Shown: positions 1-11,861, counted from the first letter of the stretch. The stretch: 64,000 bases of DNA from Plectosphaerella cucumerina (GCA_020746995.1 JAGPXD010000007.1:1736001-1800000); one strand, 5' to 3'. Numbers and translations: made by a program. The notes: generated from the sequence alone by a model not told the origin.

Positions 1-29
1 TCCGCCTCCCACACGACAACCCCGCCATC

Positions 30-1174
30 ATGCCGCCGAAGAAGGGGGAAAAGATCAAGCCGGCCGCCCAAAAGGCGGTCTCGGACAAGACCTTCGGCAT
101 GAAGAACAAGAAGGGCGGTGCCGCTCAGAAACAGATTGCGCAGCTTAGCGCAATGGCAAAATCGGGTGGCACCCCGGAGCAGAAGCGCAAGGAGGCCGAG
201 AAGCTCCAGAGGGAGAAGGAGAAGAAGGCCGCCGAGGATGCCAAGCGCGATATCGAGGCTCTGATGAACAAGCCTGCCCAGATCCAGAAGGTTCCATTCG
301 GCGTCGACCCCAAGACTGTCGTCTGTATCTTCTTCAAGAAGGGCGACTGTGAGAAGGGCAAGAAGTGCAAGTTCTCTCACAACCTCGAGGACGAGCGCAA
401 GGTCGAAAAGAGGAGTCTGTACACCGATACCAGGGGAGAAGAGGAGGAGAAGAAGAAGGCGGAAACTTCGGCAGAGTGGGACGAGGAAAAGCTGAGGTCC
501 GTCGTTCTCTCCAAGAAGGGCAACCAGAAGACCACGACGGACAAGGTCTGCAAGTTCTTCATCGAGGCCATCGAAGACGGCAAGTATGGATGGTTCTGGG
601 TTTGCCCCAACGGCGCCGACAAGTGCATGTACAAGCACGCCTTGCCACCTGGGTATGTTCTCCCACCGTTCCCCCCTCGCCCTCCTGCCGCACCACTGAC
701 GCCCGGCCCAGTTTCGTCCTCAAGACAAAGGAGCAGCGCGCTGCCGAAAAGGCTCTCATGGACAAGTCTCCGCTCAAGACCCTTACCCTCGAAGACTTCC
801 TGGAGTCGGAGCGCCACAAGCTCACCGGCACCCTCACCCCCGTCAACCCGGAGACCTTTGCCAAGTGGAAGAAGGACAGGCTGGACAAGAAGGCGGCCGA
901 GGAGCAGGCCAAGAAGGCCAAGGACGCGACTGGTCGTGCGCTGTTCGAGAGCGGCAACTGGCGGGCAGAGGACTCAGAGGCAGATTCGGACGAGGATTCG
1001 GACGACAACAACGACGATGGAGATGTGTGGAACTTGGAGAAGCTTCGCAAGGAGACCGAGGCTGCTCGCCAAGCGAAGGAAGAGCAGCGCCTGTTGGCCC
1101 TCCACGGTGGTCCAGCTGCGGCCGAGTCCTCCGGAACACCAAACGATGCCAGCGACGAGCCGTCTGGTTCTTGA
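30..1174 (+). CDS. TMA46: CCCH zinc-finger protein, TMA46/DFRP1 (ZC3H15) family
   Basis: Two exons, 30-652 and 712-1174, joined over a 59-bp intron (GTATGT...CAG), give 361 residues. The N-terminus is very Lys-rich, as in ribosome-associated factors. A first CCCH finger reads C99-x7-C107-x5-C113-x3-H117, and a second Cys/His cluster (CKFF...VCPNG...CMYKH) lies just before the intron. After the intron come the DFRP-type segment (LTLEDFLESERHKL) and an acidic Asp/Ser tail. Family members bind the translational GTPase Rbg1/DRG1 and associate with ribosomes in the cytosol; that role is taken from the family. The start at 30 is the first ATG and has a Met-Pro-Pro-Lys-Lys beginning typical of the family. 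A longer unspliced reading frame runs to 1454 but loses the conserved C-terminus. Confidence 0.88.
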
Positions 1175-1501
1175 GAAAAGGGCATGGTCCAAGATGTTAC
1201 CTAGCAAACGGTCCACCCAAAGCCTCCAGCACCCGCACCAGGCCAAGTCCGAGCACTCGTCCCGACGAGTTTCCCACGGCGGCCCAGGGCGTAGCACCGG
1301 CAGCTTAGGACGGCGGCCCATCCTCCGCCTGGAAATGAAGTATGACTACCATTCGCCAGCGTCAATCGGCGCCTCCCCTTCAGGCGCATTACGAATAGGC
1401 GTCCCGTCACGTCGCAACGAACAGTCAACAAGTATGCAAACACTCTCGATGTAGCTTATCATGTGCGACTACAGGCCGCCCTCATACCTCGATTGCGGCC
1501 G

Positions 1502-2418
1502 TCAGAACTTCTCGACCCAAGGGCGAAGATCGATCTCCTGCGTGAAACCAGACCTATGCTGTGTGTGCAGATGCCAGTAATCCTCCGCGATCTTGTACAG
1601 AAAGTTAGCAACTCATGAGTCGACAGAGGCTCTTTAGGGGTGCACATGACATACCTGCTCAGGCTTGATCTTGCCGTCTTCAGCGCCGTTGTTGAACACG
1701 CTGCCCTTTCCCCAGGGCGTGTCGATCCCACCGTCGATGATGGCATGAGCAACATGGACGCCCTGAGGGTGGAACTCGCGGGACAGTGATTGCGTCAGCC
1801 CTCGCAGAGCGAACTTGGCCGCGGCGAAGTGTCCAAAATTGGACGAGCCCCTGACCGAAGCCGTGGCACCAGTGACGAGGATCGTCGGGGGGTGCTGTGA
1901 CTCCTTGACAGACTCGAGCAGCAGAGGCAGCGTCTTCTGAGCAAAGACGAAGAAGCCATGTCTGTTTGTCCTTCATCAGCAGGGGGTTACAGAACTCTCC
2001 AGGGAGCATCAGACTCACGGGGCGGCATGCAGGTTGGCGTCAAACTCGTCGACGGTCAAGTCCAGGAACGGCTTCCGGGCGAACTTTGAGTTGATGTTGT
2101 ACACGGCCGCAGCGAGGCCACTGCCTGGGAGCTGCTGCTTGATGCTCTCAAAGGCTGAGTCGAGGGACTTTGGGTCGGTAGCATCGGTAGTGATGCCAAT
2201 GGCATGGCCGCCGCTCTTGTTGATGTCATTGACGATGTCTGTGTAGCTCTCGGGCTTGCGAGCCAGCAAGACGACAGTGTACGCCTTGGCGAAGCGGGTG
2301 GCCACGGCGGCGCCTGGGCATGTTAGTATGTCATGAGATGATACTTGCCGATGTATCCAGTCTTACCTGTGCCGGATCCGGCGCCGGCTATGACTGCGTA
2401 GAAAGCTTTGGAGGCCAT
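1502..2418 (-). CDS. Short-chain dehydrogenase/reductase (SDR) with Phe at the catalytic Tyr position
   Basis: Four exons on the minus strand (2418-2367, 2313-2019, 1961-1655, 1591-1502) give 247 residues. Introns are 53, 57 and 63 bp; the first has an ACTAAC branch site. The N-terminus has the Rossmann Gly-rich loop (AGAGSGTG), and ARKPE follows the second strand, as in NADP(H)-dependent SDRs. The segment that normally holds Tyr-x-x-x-Lys reads FGHFAAAKFAL, so Lys is kept and Tyr is Phe. The last acceptor is AAG rather than CAG, but the frame and the downstream TAAC-type branch support it. Substrate is unknown. It shares a 647-bp divergent upstream region with the gene starting at 3066. Confidence 0.85.
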
Positions 2419-3065
2419 CGCGAGTAGTATAAGAGGAGGTCTGCGTAGAGGTACTTTAGATTGGCTGTCTAGAGTCGGGACTTATGGAGGAGTGGGAGAT
2501 TATGGAAGTGTAGGAGCCCGAGCCTCTTTATGATGCCACGAGCGGATGAGGCAATCCTCCGAGATTCAACGCCATGGGCTTTGATGACGAATAGTCTCGT
2601 CGGAATGGTGACGGGGTATGGTGGATTAATAATGCTCTCTGCACCTGAGCATCAGATGTTCCTCGGTTCAGATGGGCTCTGGCGATGGATCCAATTGGAA
2701 CCTGCAGTATAAATGAAACTTGACATTATTCTATCAATTACCGAGCGCGACTTCAGGATACTGAGGTGATTTCTTTTTACTGAGCACGCGGTTCCAGGTT
2801 CGGCGAGGTCTGGAGGTGATGTGCCGGGCTGGTGATATTCAGTTGCAGCGGCGGGGTACCGATGGCGGGGTCCGTCGAAGTCCGGGGCCGGACAGCTGGC
2901 CGGAGTAGCAATGCAGCTGGCGACATCTGCGACAGGCCGGCGACTGTCGGGCTTCTATCATGGCCCTGTCGCGATCGCCAACGACGCGTGAACAGCGTCT
3001 ATTCATCTCAAGACTCAACACATGCAGGGACACGGACTAAGACTGCATCTCACTATCAGGATACC
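2419..3065. promoter_or_regulatory. Divergent intergenic region
   Basis: This stretch separates two head-to-head start codons (SDR at 2418 on minus, C2H2 protein at 3066 on plus), so it should hold both promoters. No clear TATA box or known operator was recognised. An in-frame extension of the C2H2 gene from 2832 is open but low in complexity and was judged non-coding leader. Confidence 0.45.
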
Positions 3066-4292
3066 ATGAAACCGTCACAAGGAAAGAGCACGAAAAAAAC
3101 ACCAGCGTTGGGGTACTCACACAAGCCCTGGGCCGCGAAGCAAAGCACCCTCGATACGTTCTTCCGGCCTCAACTGGCAAGACCGCCTCAGGCGCCCACG
3201 GCGAGAGCCCCTGACAGCACCAGACCAGCTCTGACCACATCGACACCATCGACCGCCAGGCCACAGACACCAGCCAGCACGCGTTTTGCGGTGGTGCTAC
3301 CCGGTCCGGGGCTACGTGCCTCACATTACGCCGACCTCGACGAACTCGATGAGGACGTGGCACCCGCGAACCTCATCTCCGATCTCTCACCACAATTCCG
3401 CCGCCTAGCGGCCCAGGCCGCCAAGTCGGTCAGTCTCAGCAACCACAGCATCGCCTATGGCGACTCGGCCGACGAGCCGGATGAGCTGGCGCAACCACGC
3501 GCCAAGCTTCAGTCCAGGACACAGCAAGCACAGCCGCCGAAGAAACGCGGCCGGCCAAAGGGGTATCAGCCGAGCCTAGCGAAGAAAGCCAAGGAAGCGG
3601 ACCTGGCATCGACGACGGTTCAAGCTGTCAAGAAGGTGGCGAGAGACGGCGCCAGGCCGCAGCGGATAGACAAGGCCGTCTCATACTACACCGGACCGCC
3701 GAAGCGAAGGGGTCGCCCTCCGAAAGGGCTGACTGCGACTCCGCGAGAGATCTACGACGCACTGAAGCCCGAGTTTATCCGGTTCATCTGCGAGTGGGAG
3801 GGTTGCAAGGCAGAGCTTCACAATCTCGAGACGCTGGAGCGGCACACCGACGTGGTCCACGTGAAGCCGACGTCAGCTCGCAAGCTCCCGGTGTCCTGTC
3901 GTTGGGGCAAGTGTCGCGTGCCTCGAGAGGACTCGTCAGCCAGGACCAGGACATTCGGAACGCCGGAAGAGCTGCGGCGGCATATAGAGGATGCGCACAT
4001 GTCCGTCCAGCGATGGTACGTCGGCGACGGGCCCAAGATCCCGGCGCCTGGGGAAGCCGCAGGACGGACTGGCGATGCTACTACCGCCGTCCCTGCATAT
4101 CTCCTCGACAAGGACGGCAACCAGGTTACGCCGTGGATCGGGGAGCAGAAAGAGGAGGACATGCAGACATATCGCGACAGGAAACGGAAGCTCAAGATGC
4201 TGCAGATGGAATGGGACAAGAACGCGCCCGACGAGGGCGAGGAGTACGACGAGAATGTCGGAGACGCTGACGAGGATCGACTGTATGGTTAG
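3066..4292 (+). CDS. Nuclear protein with N-terminal PIP box, two AT-hooks and C2H2-type zinc fingers
   Basis: One exon, 408 residues from the ATG at 3066; an in-frame ATG at 2832 would add 78 residues. Close to the N-terminus is QSTLDTFF (residues 26-33), an exact match to the PCNA-interacting PIP box Q-x-x-[LIM]-x-x-[FY]-[FY]. Two AT-hook cores follow: KKRGRPKG and KRRGRPPKG. After these comes a zinc-finger pair, CEWEGC...H-x4-H and CRWGKC...HIEDAH, and an acidic C-terminus. The parts suggest a chromatin protein that docks on the replication clamp and binds AT-rich DNA. I do not recognise an ortholog with a name. The start at 3066 is preferred because it places the PIP box at the extreme N-terminus, the common position. 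Confidence 0.75.
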   Translation: MKPSQGKSTKKTPALGYSHKPWAAKQSTLDTFFRPQLARPPQAPTARAPDSTRPALTTSTPSTARPQTPASTRFAVVLPGPGLRASHYADLDELDEDVAPANLISDLSPQFRRLAAQAAKSVSLSNHSIAYGDSADEPDELAQPRAKLQSRTQQAQPPKKRGRPKGYQPSLAKKAKEADLASTTVQAVKKVARDGARPQRIDKAVSYYTGPPKRRGRPPKGLTATPREIYDALKPEFIRFICEWEGCKAELHNLETLERHTDVVHVKPTSARKLPVSCRWGKCRVPREDSSARTRTFGTPEELRRHIEDAHMSVQRWYVGDGPKIPAPGEAAGRTGDATTAVPAYLLDKDGNQVTPWIGEQKEEDMQTYRDRKRKLKMLQMEWDKNAPDEGEEYDENVGDADEDRLYG

Positions 4293-6412
4293 TTGCTGAG
4301 AAAGCGGTGGGAGGGTGACTGTGGCTGTGAAAGCTTGCGTGCGTGGGGCCGAAGCTGCCGAAAGCTGTATCACCATCTCTCTTCCGTCGTGGCCGCGTTG
4401 GATATCCTTGACGATGGCGGTAAGGCCGAGCCAAGCCCCCTGCAACACGCGCGGCATGTCAGTCCCCCGAGTCGCGAGCAGACGACTTTGATGAATAATA
4501 AAAGGGCAAGGGGATGCACGCAAGATGCTGCCCTCTTGCAGAAATGACATCATTGGCGGTTTCCTGCATTGCACCTGTGCTTTCCGGTGCTCCGTCCCGG
4601 CGCAGGCGGGGAGCCACAGTGGGCGCTGCGCGGGTGGAGATGTGGCACCGCAGCCGCATGGCAGGGCATGGCATGGCAGCATGGCAATCAATGTTGCCTA
4701 TGATGAGGGTGTTGGTTTTGATATTTGGTTGATGAGAGGAAAGGAACTGCTTGGGCGTACAGAAAACGTGTGCGGTATGTGAGCAGGAAAAGAGAGACAA
4801 AGATCTCAGGCCCTTCTGCTTGTGTGTGCGGGTGGCAATTTGGACCAGATTTGCTTGTCGACAGCTGAACAAACGTCTGGTCGCCCAGCACATTCCTGAT
4901 CGCCGGCGCGCAAACACGATGCCTGTGTTTGCTGTTGTTACTCGTACCCTAGGTCCTCAGTTTGACGACGGTAGGGCCGGCCACAGCAGCTCTTGCCGTG
5001 AGACCCTTCCAGCAATGCCGCCGGAACGGGTGGTGATTGATGTCTCTAGGCTGTCAATGTGCATGCATTGTACGCTTGATGGTACTTGCTTCTTTGCATT
5101 GCTCCATATGCAAGCGATATAATCGGCCGGGTTCAGCCAGGTACGGCCCTGGCGTTATAGGATAGGACAGCACACCCTCTCCAACTTTAAAACAAAAAAG
5201 GCGCCGACTTGGATGGATGGCCAGGAGCGAGGGTCGAGGCTTCTGCGAGGGAGGGATGGGTCGGTTGGTTGGTCCGGCCAAGCACAAATGATGGGCGGCG
5301 GGAGCGCCCTCGAACTCGGGGAAGTTGGGATGTTGAGCGGGTCGGTCTAGCCCGATCTGAGGGCCCCGACCGAGACAGCCAGCGGAGAAGAAGGCCCCAG
5401 CTTCCTGGGCGTCACTTTAGTCGGCCGCAACCTGTCGAGTTGGTTCGAGTCCCACCAGCCAACGAGAGTCATCGCCTGGTCCACGTCTAGTCTCAGCGTG
5501 CCTTCTCCTCACGGCGCCTGTCTAGACCGCCGGATAATCGAGCGCTGAACTTGAACGAGGGGCAGACTGGAAGGTGGAAAGTGCTCTGTCCTCCCGTCTG
5601 CTGAGTACCGTACCTAGTCATCCACTTCAGGCAGTGTACCTCCGAGGTACGGTGCCATTGCCCTCCCTGGTCTGTCATCTGTCCATTGGGTTGCCTGTCC
5701 AGCCCACTCACTGTACGCAGTCGGGCGAAGGAAAGGCAGGCAGGGCAGGGCAGGGTAGAGAAGGTACTGTGCTTCGAACCGGGCAGAACAGTGAGGAGGC
5801 GATAATTCCCGGTCCGCCTGGCTGAGGTGAGTACCATGCTCCAGGTCCCTGCGATGTGCTAGGCGGTGCGGCGGTGTCCTGCTTCGGCGCCAGTCCCAGT
5901 GGAGTGGTGCCCTGTCGGCGGGGGGCTGGCCGCCCGGCCTCCAGACAGGGCCCGGAGCCCGTCCACTGACGGTCCATCCATGCCGTGCATCCAGTTCAGT
6001 TGTCCACGCCTCCCCGTTCCCCCTTCCCACCTTCCCCGTCCGCCCCAAAGTCCCGACTTGACTTACCAATCCATTCACATCATCCTTCATTCCTCACCCA
6101 CCCCCCGTCGGTCCGTCCTATCTCACCACATTCAATCCCCGACGTATCGTCCGTCCGTCTCCCTCTTCCCCGTGCCCCCTCGATCTGACCTACCTACACA
6201 TCGCCTGCAACCCGTGATCGAGCACTCCCGTCCGACCTTGCTTGACTCTTCTTGCTGCTGCTGGTGTCGCCCAGACCATCACCCCGTCCGACTCGAGCCT
6301 CATTCCACCTGCGCGCCGTCCCACCGGGGGACGTCCGACACCCCATCCATCCAGCCATCGATCCGCATAGCCATGGCATCCCCGGTCGCATGACCGCCAA
6401 CGACTTGACAAG
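4293..6412. other. Intergenic region and long pyrimidine-rich leader of the nrc-2 gene
   Basis: About 2.1 kb with no supported gene. The first part is the 3' flank of the C2H2 gene. From about 5980 to 6250 the plus strand becomes strongly C/T-rich (runs of CCTTCCC and CACC), typical of the transcription start region and 5' leader of highly regulated fungal genes, here the kinase starting at 6413. Short open frames in this part differ between strands and match no family I know. Confidence 0.5.
6373..6393 (+). promoter_or_regulatory. Upstream ORF in the nrc-2 leader
   Basis: A six-codon frame (ATG GCA TCC CCG GTC GCA TGA) ends 19 bp before the kinase start. A second upstream ATG at 6390 overlaps this stop codon, runs out of frame through the kinase ATG at 6413 and ends at 6464. 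Both could limit translation of the kinase. Confidence 0.4.
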
Positions 6413-8520
6413 ATGCCTTCCACAAAAACACCGGGCGGCACTGGCCAATTCAACCAGAAGCTGAGGAACTTCTTCCGCATCAACAATGGGACCCCGAGGG
6501 AGTCCGAGAAGGAGAAGGACACCAAGCCCGCGCACGACCCCAATACCAACCCTAACTCCAAATTCCGCAACGGCAACTTCTTCAGGACCACCGTCGGTCG
6601 CCTAAGGACAAACACCACCGCCAGCGAGGGCCATCCCCTCGACGAGGCCCTGAGCCCGACCGCCCACGCGAACCCCTACTTTGCCCACCAGGGCCAGCCC
6701 GGCCTGCGCCATCACAACGCCGGCTCCGTGCCCCCCTCTCCACCCGACACCCCAACCCTCAAGGCCGAGTCAACTCACGGCGGTAACGGCGCCGAGTCCC
6801 AGACCACCAATGCCACGAGGGAAGAGCTGGCCCGGAAACTTAGGAGAGTAGCCAGCGCCCCCAACGCCCAGGGTCTCTTCGCAAAGGCAAAGGGCAGCCC
6901 CAACACGGAGCGCCCTGCCACCGCCGAGCTCGGCAAGGACCCCCTCGTCGTCCACAAGGACTCGGGCACCCTCGAGCTCGTTGACTCGGCAAAGGCCGCC
7001 GCCATGGGCTCTTCCTCCGCCTCCTCTAACCCTGGCAGCGGCCAGACCGACCAAGACATCCTCGCCGGCCTTCCCGCCCCGAACCGTACCAACCTGGCGT
7101 TCCGTCGCACATACAGCTCAAACTCCATCAAGGTCCGCGACGTCGAGGTCGGCCCCGAGAGCTTCGACAAGATTAAGCTCATCGGCAAGGGAGATGTGGG
7201 CAAGGTCTACCTCGTCCAGGAGAAGAAGAGCAGCCGCTTGTATGCCATGAAAGGTATGTCTGCCCTGCCCCGCCTGGCCTTGCAATGTCTCCTCCCTTGA
7301 CCCAGTGCACCGCTGACATCGACCTTTCCTTCACCACAGTTCTTAGCAAGAAGGAGATGATCAAGCGGAACAAGATCAAGCGCGCCCTGGCTGAGCAGGA
7401 GATCCTGGCCACGAGCAACCACCCGTTCATCGTCACCCTCTACCACTCGTTCCAGTCCGAGGACTATCTCTACCTCTGCATGGAGTACTGCAGCGGCGGC
7501 GAGTTCTTCCGCGCCCTCCAGACGCGCCCCGGCAAGTGCATCGACGAAGAGGCCGCCCGCTTCTACGCCGCCGAGGTCACCGCTGCCCTCGAGTACCTGC
7601 ACCTCATGGGCTTCATCTACCGCGACCTGAAGCCGGAGAGTGAGTGTCCCTTTGCCAGTCGGCTGCTCCTCATCCTACGAACGGCTAATGCTGATACCCC
7701 ACAGACATTCTTCTTCACCAGTCTGGACACATCATGTTGTCAGACTTTGACCTGTCCAAGCAGTCAGACCCCGGCGGCAAGCCGACCATGATCATCGGCA
7801 AGAACGGCACCAGCCAATCATCCTTCCACATCGACACACGGTCATGTATTGCCAACTTCCGCACCAACTCTTTCGTCGGCACAGAAGAATACATTGCTCC
7901 CGAGGTCATTAAGGGCAGCGGGCACACCAGCGCCGTCGACTGGTGGACGCTCGGTATCCTCATCTACGAAATGCTTTACGGCACAACACCCTTCAAGGGC
8001 AAGAACCGTAACGGCACGTTTGCCAACATTCTCCGGGAAGATATCCCCTTCCCGGACACGCCTTCGACGCAGCAGATCTCAAAGTAAGTATTTGTCGGTT
8101 TTTGATCTATTAAGAACTGCCTGCTGACCTGTTTCTAGTCTCTGCAAATCTCTGATCCGCAAGCTGCTGATCAAGGACGAGAACCGGCGACTGGGCGCCA
8201 AGGCCGGCGCCTCAGACATCAAGGCCCATCCGTTCTTCAGGACGACACAATGGGCCCTGATCCGACACATGAAGCCGCCCATCGTCCCCAACCCGGGCCG
8301 GGGCATTGACACGGTCAACTTCCGCAATGTAAAGGAGAGCGGAAGTGTCGACTTCACGGCCGCGCGGCAAATAAATGTCAAGGGCGTCCCCCTGGACAGC
8401 GGCCTCGCAACGCCAGGGGGTGAACTCGTCGTTGATCCCTTTGAGGAGTTCAACAGCGTGACCCTCCATCACGACGGGGACGACCACCACGGTCATTCGA
8501 GCAACGGGTATCAACGTTAG
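6413..8520 (+). CDS. nrc-2: AGC-family serine/threonine kinase, NRC-2 / Fpk1 (flippase kinase) type
   Basis: Four exons (6413-7253, 7340-7639, 7705-8083, 8139-8520) give 633 residues. A disordered N-terminus of about 250 residues precedes the kinase domain. Visible landmarks: Gly loop GKGDVG (258-263), ATP-binding Lys280 in YAMK, catalytic loop YRDLKPEN with Asp376, and DFD (394-396) in place of DFG. An insert with Cys follows, then TEEYIAPE and the AGC C-terminal extension ending in DPFEEF. YRD, DFD and the insert before APE are hallmarks of the NRC-2/Fpk1 (plant AGC VIII-like) subgroup. In yeast these kinases phosphorylate and activate Dnf phospholipid flippases; in Neurospora nrc-2 acts in polar growth and conidiation. 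Two upstream ATGs lie just before the start. Confidence 0.92.
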
Positions 8521-9205
8521 TTGGTATGAAGAAGCGACTTGAGTCTTTGGCTCCCGAGGCGTGTTCGGTTTGTTTACGGGCGGCGCCTGGGCAGGTTTTG
8601 TTTATACACGACGATCTGTGACCACCGTCGCACCACAGGTTTATGCCAGTTTTTGGTGGGCAGCAAGAGCAGGTGCATGCATTTACGGCATATGTATGCC
8701 ACACCTTCATTCCAGGAGAACACGTGGGAAGTGTGGGCGCGGGCGGGGCCTGGAAGATATTGAGCCAGAGGCGGGCGGCAGTACCCCAGTCCAGCACTTT
8801 GGCTTTTCCTTGTCACGGGCCATATTTGTCTTCTCGAAAGGGGAGGGAGCCGCGATCCTGTTTGTGTCCGCTTCATTACTTCTCGGATACATTGTACACT
8901 GCGCTTTAGGTAGGCACAACAGGAGTTGGCTTGGCCCGGCGTTGCTCGGCATTTATTCGTCTTGACATTCTGGTAGGGGTATACTGGAATGGCCAAGTCG
9001 ACTTTCTGGGAGGCTATCGCGGCATAGGGTGATGGAAATCGACTTGCTATGAGACTGCTTCGTGGTGGTGATGTGCGGCTTGAGACGGAGGTGCTCTGAT
9101 AAACTCGCGCAAGGACTGCATTTGTCTTTCTTTTTGTATTCGACACGAATTATGATAGATCAAGGAAGGGTATATTACTGTACAGACCTCCAGTCAGAAC
9201 ATCAG
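8521..9205. other. Convergent 3' intergenic region
   Basis: The stretch lies between the stop codons of the kinase (+) and YME2 (-). It should hold both 3' untranslated regions. No conserved reading frame, tRNA or repeat was seen. Confidence 0.5.
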
Positions 9206-11861
9206 CTACTTTGACAAGACCTTCTTCAACGCGGCCATCTCCTTCTCAAACGCGGTGATCTTCTTCTGGCTGCCCTCGAGCTTCTCCAGCAGGTATGTGA
9301 TGCGCGAGCCCGTCTGCGAGGGCTGCTTGGGCAGGCTGCCGAGTAGGGCCAGCTCGTTCTCGACCTTGTCGATGGTCTTGACCTCGACCTTTGCCAGCTC
9401 CGTTAGCACGGCGAGGTCCATCTTGGCCCGGAGGACGGGGTCCTTGGCGAGCACGCCAAAGGCGGCCTGGTACATTGGTTTGCCGGCGGTGATGACGTCG
9501 GGGGCGCCGTGGCGCGTCTTGACGGAGATGAGCTCGGCGGAGGTGAGGCTCTCGAGGGCGTCTTCGCCGCTCTTGGCGGCCGCGGTGAGGGAGGAGGCGA
9601 AGGTGTTGGAGAGGAGAACCTCGTTGTAGCGGACGTCGTTGTTTTGGGCGAGGAGCTTGATGAGGTACCAGGCTTGTTCGGCGGACCAGTCTTTTTCTTC
9701 GGAGGTGCCGTCTTTGCTGCCGAGGAGGAACATCTTGACGATTTCTGTGGCGCTCTGGTTGATGATGTCGTCGACGGCGTGCTTGGGGGCTTGGCCTGCC
9801 TTGATGCGGCGGGCGAGGAATTCGAGGTCTGTGAGGCGGCCGCCCATGACGTCGATGCAGCCGTCGAGCTCGGAGAGGTCGGGCTTGGGGATCTGGGCGG
9901 GGGCTTCCTTGTCGTCGTTCTTGGTCTTGCTGTCGCTGATTGTGTCGTCTTCTTCGAGGCGGCTGGCGATGAACTTCTTCGCCACGGCGGGCGAGAGGTC
10001 GCCGAGGGCGAGCTGGCGGAAGACGCGGTCGGGCATCACCTTGGACAGGGGCTTTGCGTAGGAGGAGTCGGTTGTGAGGAAGACGACGTGGGCGACGTTG
10101 TTCTGGACGAGGACCGCCGCCCACTGGGCCATCTTGTCGTAGACCAGGCCGGACTCTTCGCTCTTGTAGAGGAAGTTGTCGATGACGACGACGGGTCGCC
10201 TCTCGGGGTGGGCTTCTAGATATGCATCGTCGGACATGTCGGCGTCCTTGTCGTCCTTGTGGCGGCCGGAGAGGGAGACCTCTTTGAGTGCTGTTGCCGT
10301 GGTGTGGAGGATTTTTGTGACCTGGGACTCGAGCGTCTCGGAGAAGCCGGACTTGACACCAGTGGTGCTCTGGACGGCCAGGTCTACGAGGCTGCTCATG
10401 CTGTTGGCCCATGAGAAGACGGGGCGGTAGCCGGTGGCCGTTGCGAGGTGTTTGATGGTTGCAGTTTCGCCCCTGGCCTCGGCGATGGGCTTGCAGTCGA
10501 CGATCAAAACGTTCTTGCGATCTTGAAGTGCTTGGTCGAGGACGAGTTCTTTCTTTCCAGATCCACGGGGTCCTTGTACGACGATGAAGGTATCAGAGCT
10601 CTCGGTGATCCATGCCTGGATCTGCTCGATGAGATCCCGTCGGTGGTTCCAGACGGTATGGAAGCCGGCCCTATTCGACTTCTTGCTGGACCCAAGACTC
10701 AAGATATCGTTCGTCTGCGTCCGGATCCACCTGTAGAACCGGCTGTCTGTAAGACGGAAGGAGCGGCGGATGTGGGCTTTGACGAAGAACTGCCTGATGG
10801 GATCAAAGACCGCCACGGTGATGGCGGTAAGCAGGCCGACGACAATGGGGATGACGACTCGCGGGTGGTTCATGATCCAGTTCCAGATGCTGTGGGCCTT
10901 GACCTTTTGCTCATACGACAGCCGGAGCTTGGTGCCGTTCTTTCCCCCTCCCAGGGCCTCGCTGACGAGAAGCCCGTGGAGGCAGTTGCGCGCCATGATG
11001 GCGTCGCGGATGAGGGCAAAGTCGAGGTATGCGAACTTGGGGAGGACCTTTGAGTCGGGCGGTTGGGACGTGATCTCGGCGATCTTGCCGTACTTGCGGA
11101 AGAGGCTGTAGAGGTCTTCCTGAGAGAGCTCGGCGGCCTCGCCGCCGGGGTCCTTGGGAATGAACTCGATGCGGAGGCGAGATTTCGGGAATCGGTAGAG
11201 GTCTTCGAGCCAGGGGACGCCCTTGACGAGGCCTGCCTTGACGCCGCGGAAGGGGTTGAACCATGGCTTGAGGGGGGAGGAGTTGAGTTTTTTGGAGAGT
11301 GATCCTGTCATGGTCAGCATGAGGCTGTGATTTTCGGCAATTCATGAGAAATACCTTCTAGATCCTCCGCAGTCACATCAGGCCCGTGGCTGACCTTGAC
11401 AAAGGCGCCTCCGTCCTTAAGTCGGGGCAAGATCTCCGTGACTTTCATGGGGATATCCTCTGGAATAGCGCGCTTGACGAGGTTGATGGGGTCCATGACG
11501 CCAAGGTTCGAGTTGTCGAACCGCCTCAGCAAGTCCTCGATCTCGCCATCACCCTGCCACGGCCGCCGGAAGAGGAAGCCCAACTTGAGAGGGAACAGGT
11601 CTAGAGATGTCGCGTGAGCAAGTGTCCACAGTCGCTGAGATGGGGGGGCTTACTGTCGAAGAACAAAATGGATTCATTCTGCTTGGTGTTGATGTGTCCG
11701 GACTTTTCGTCTCCGGCAACGGTTCCTGCTTCATGTCGATGCTGGCTCGTGTGCAGCTCGGTCTTCAGCTTCGGCATTGCTGCCAAGAGCCTGAAGGGAG
11801 GCCTCGCAGCATAGTGATGCTGTCGCGCCAGGGGGCGGAACGCGGTCCTGGGGAGTAGCAT
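9206..11861 (-). CDS. YME2: Mitochondrial inner-membrane protein YME2/RNA12 (mitochondrial escape protein 2)
   Basis: Three minus-strand exons (11861-11654, 11600-11355, 11304-9206) with 53- and 50-bp introns give 850 residues. The N-terminus is rich in Arg and Ala with no acidic residue, fitting a mitochondrial presequence. ILFFDN followed by LFPLKLG is a known YME2 landmark and spans the first intron, which supports that splice. An RRM-like domain lies at about 195-281, one membrane helix (VVIPIVVGLLTAITVAVF) near 299-318, and a P-loop (GPRGSGKKEL) near 396 on the intermembrane-space side. A coiled-coil-like end closes the protein. In yeast the family affects mtDNA escape and mitochondrial nucleoid and cristae maintenance. 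The start is the first ATG; a GTG codon sits directly before it. Confidence 0.93.

Noticed and set aside
2832..3065. Longer N-terminus for the C2H2 protein
   Set aside because: The added 78 residues have no conserved character and would bury the PIP box; kept only as an alternative start.
5400..5490. tRNA-like T-arm (GGTTCGAGTCCCACC) with a box A-like word before it
   Set aside because: The acceptor 3' side (CAGCCAA) has no matching 5' strand at the right distance, the T-stem has a mismatch and no anticodon arm can be drawn.
9509..10219. 236-codon open frame on the plus strand
   Set aside because: Antisense shadow of YME2; no known motif.
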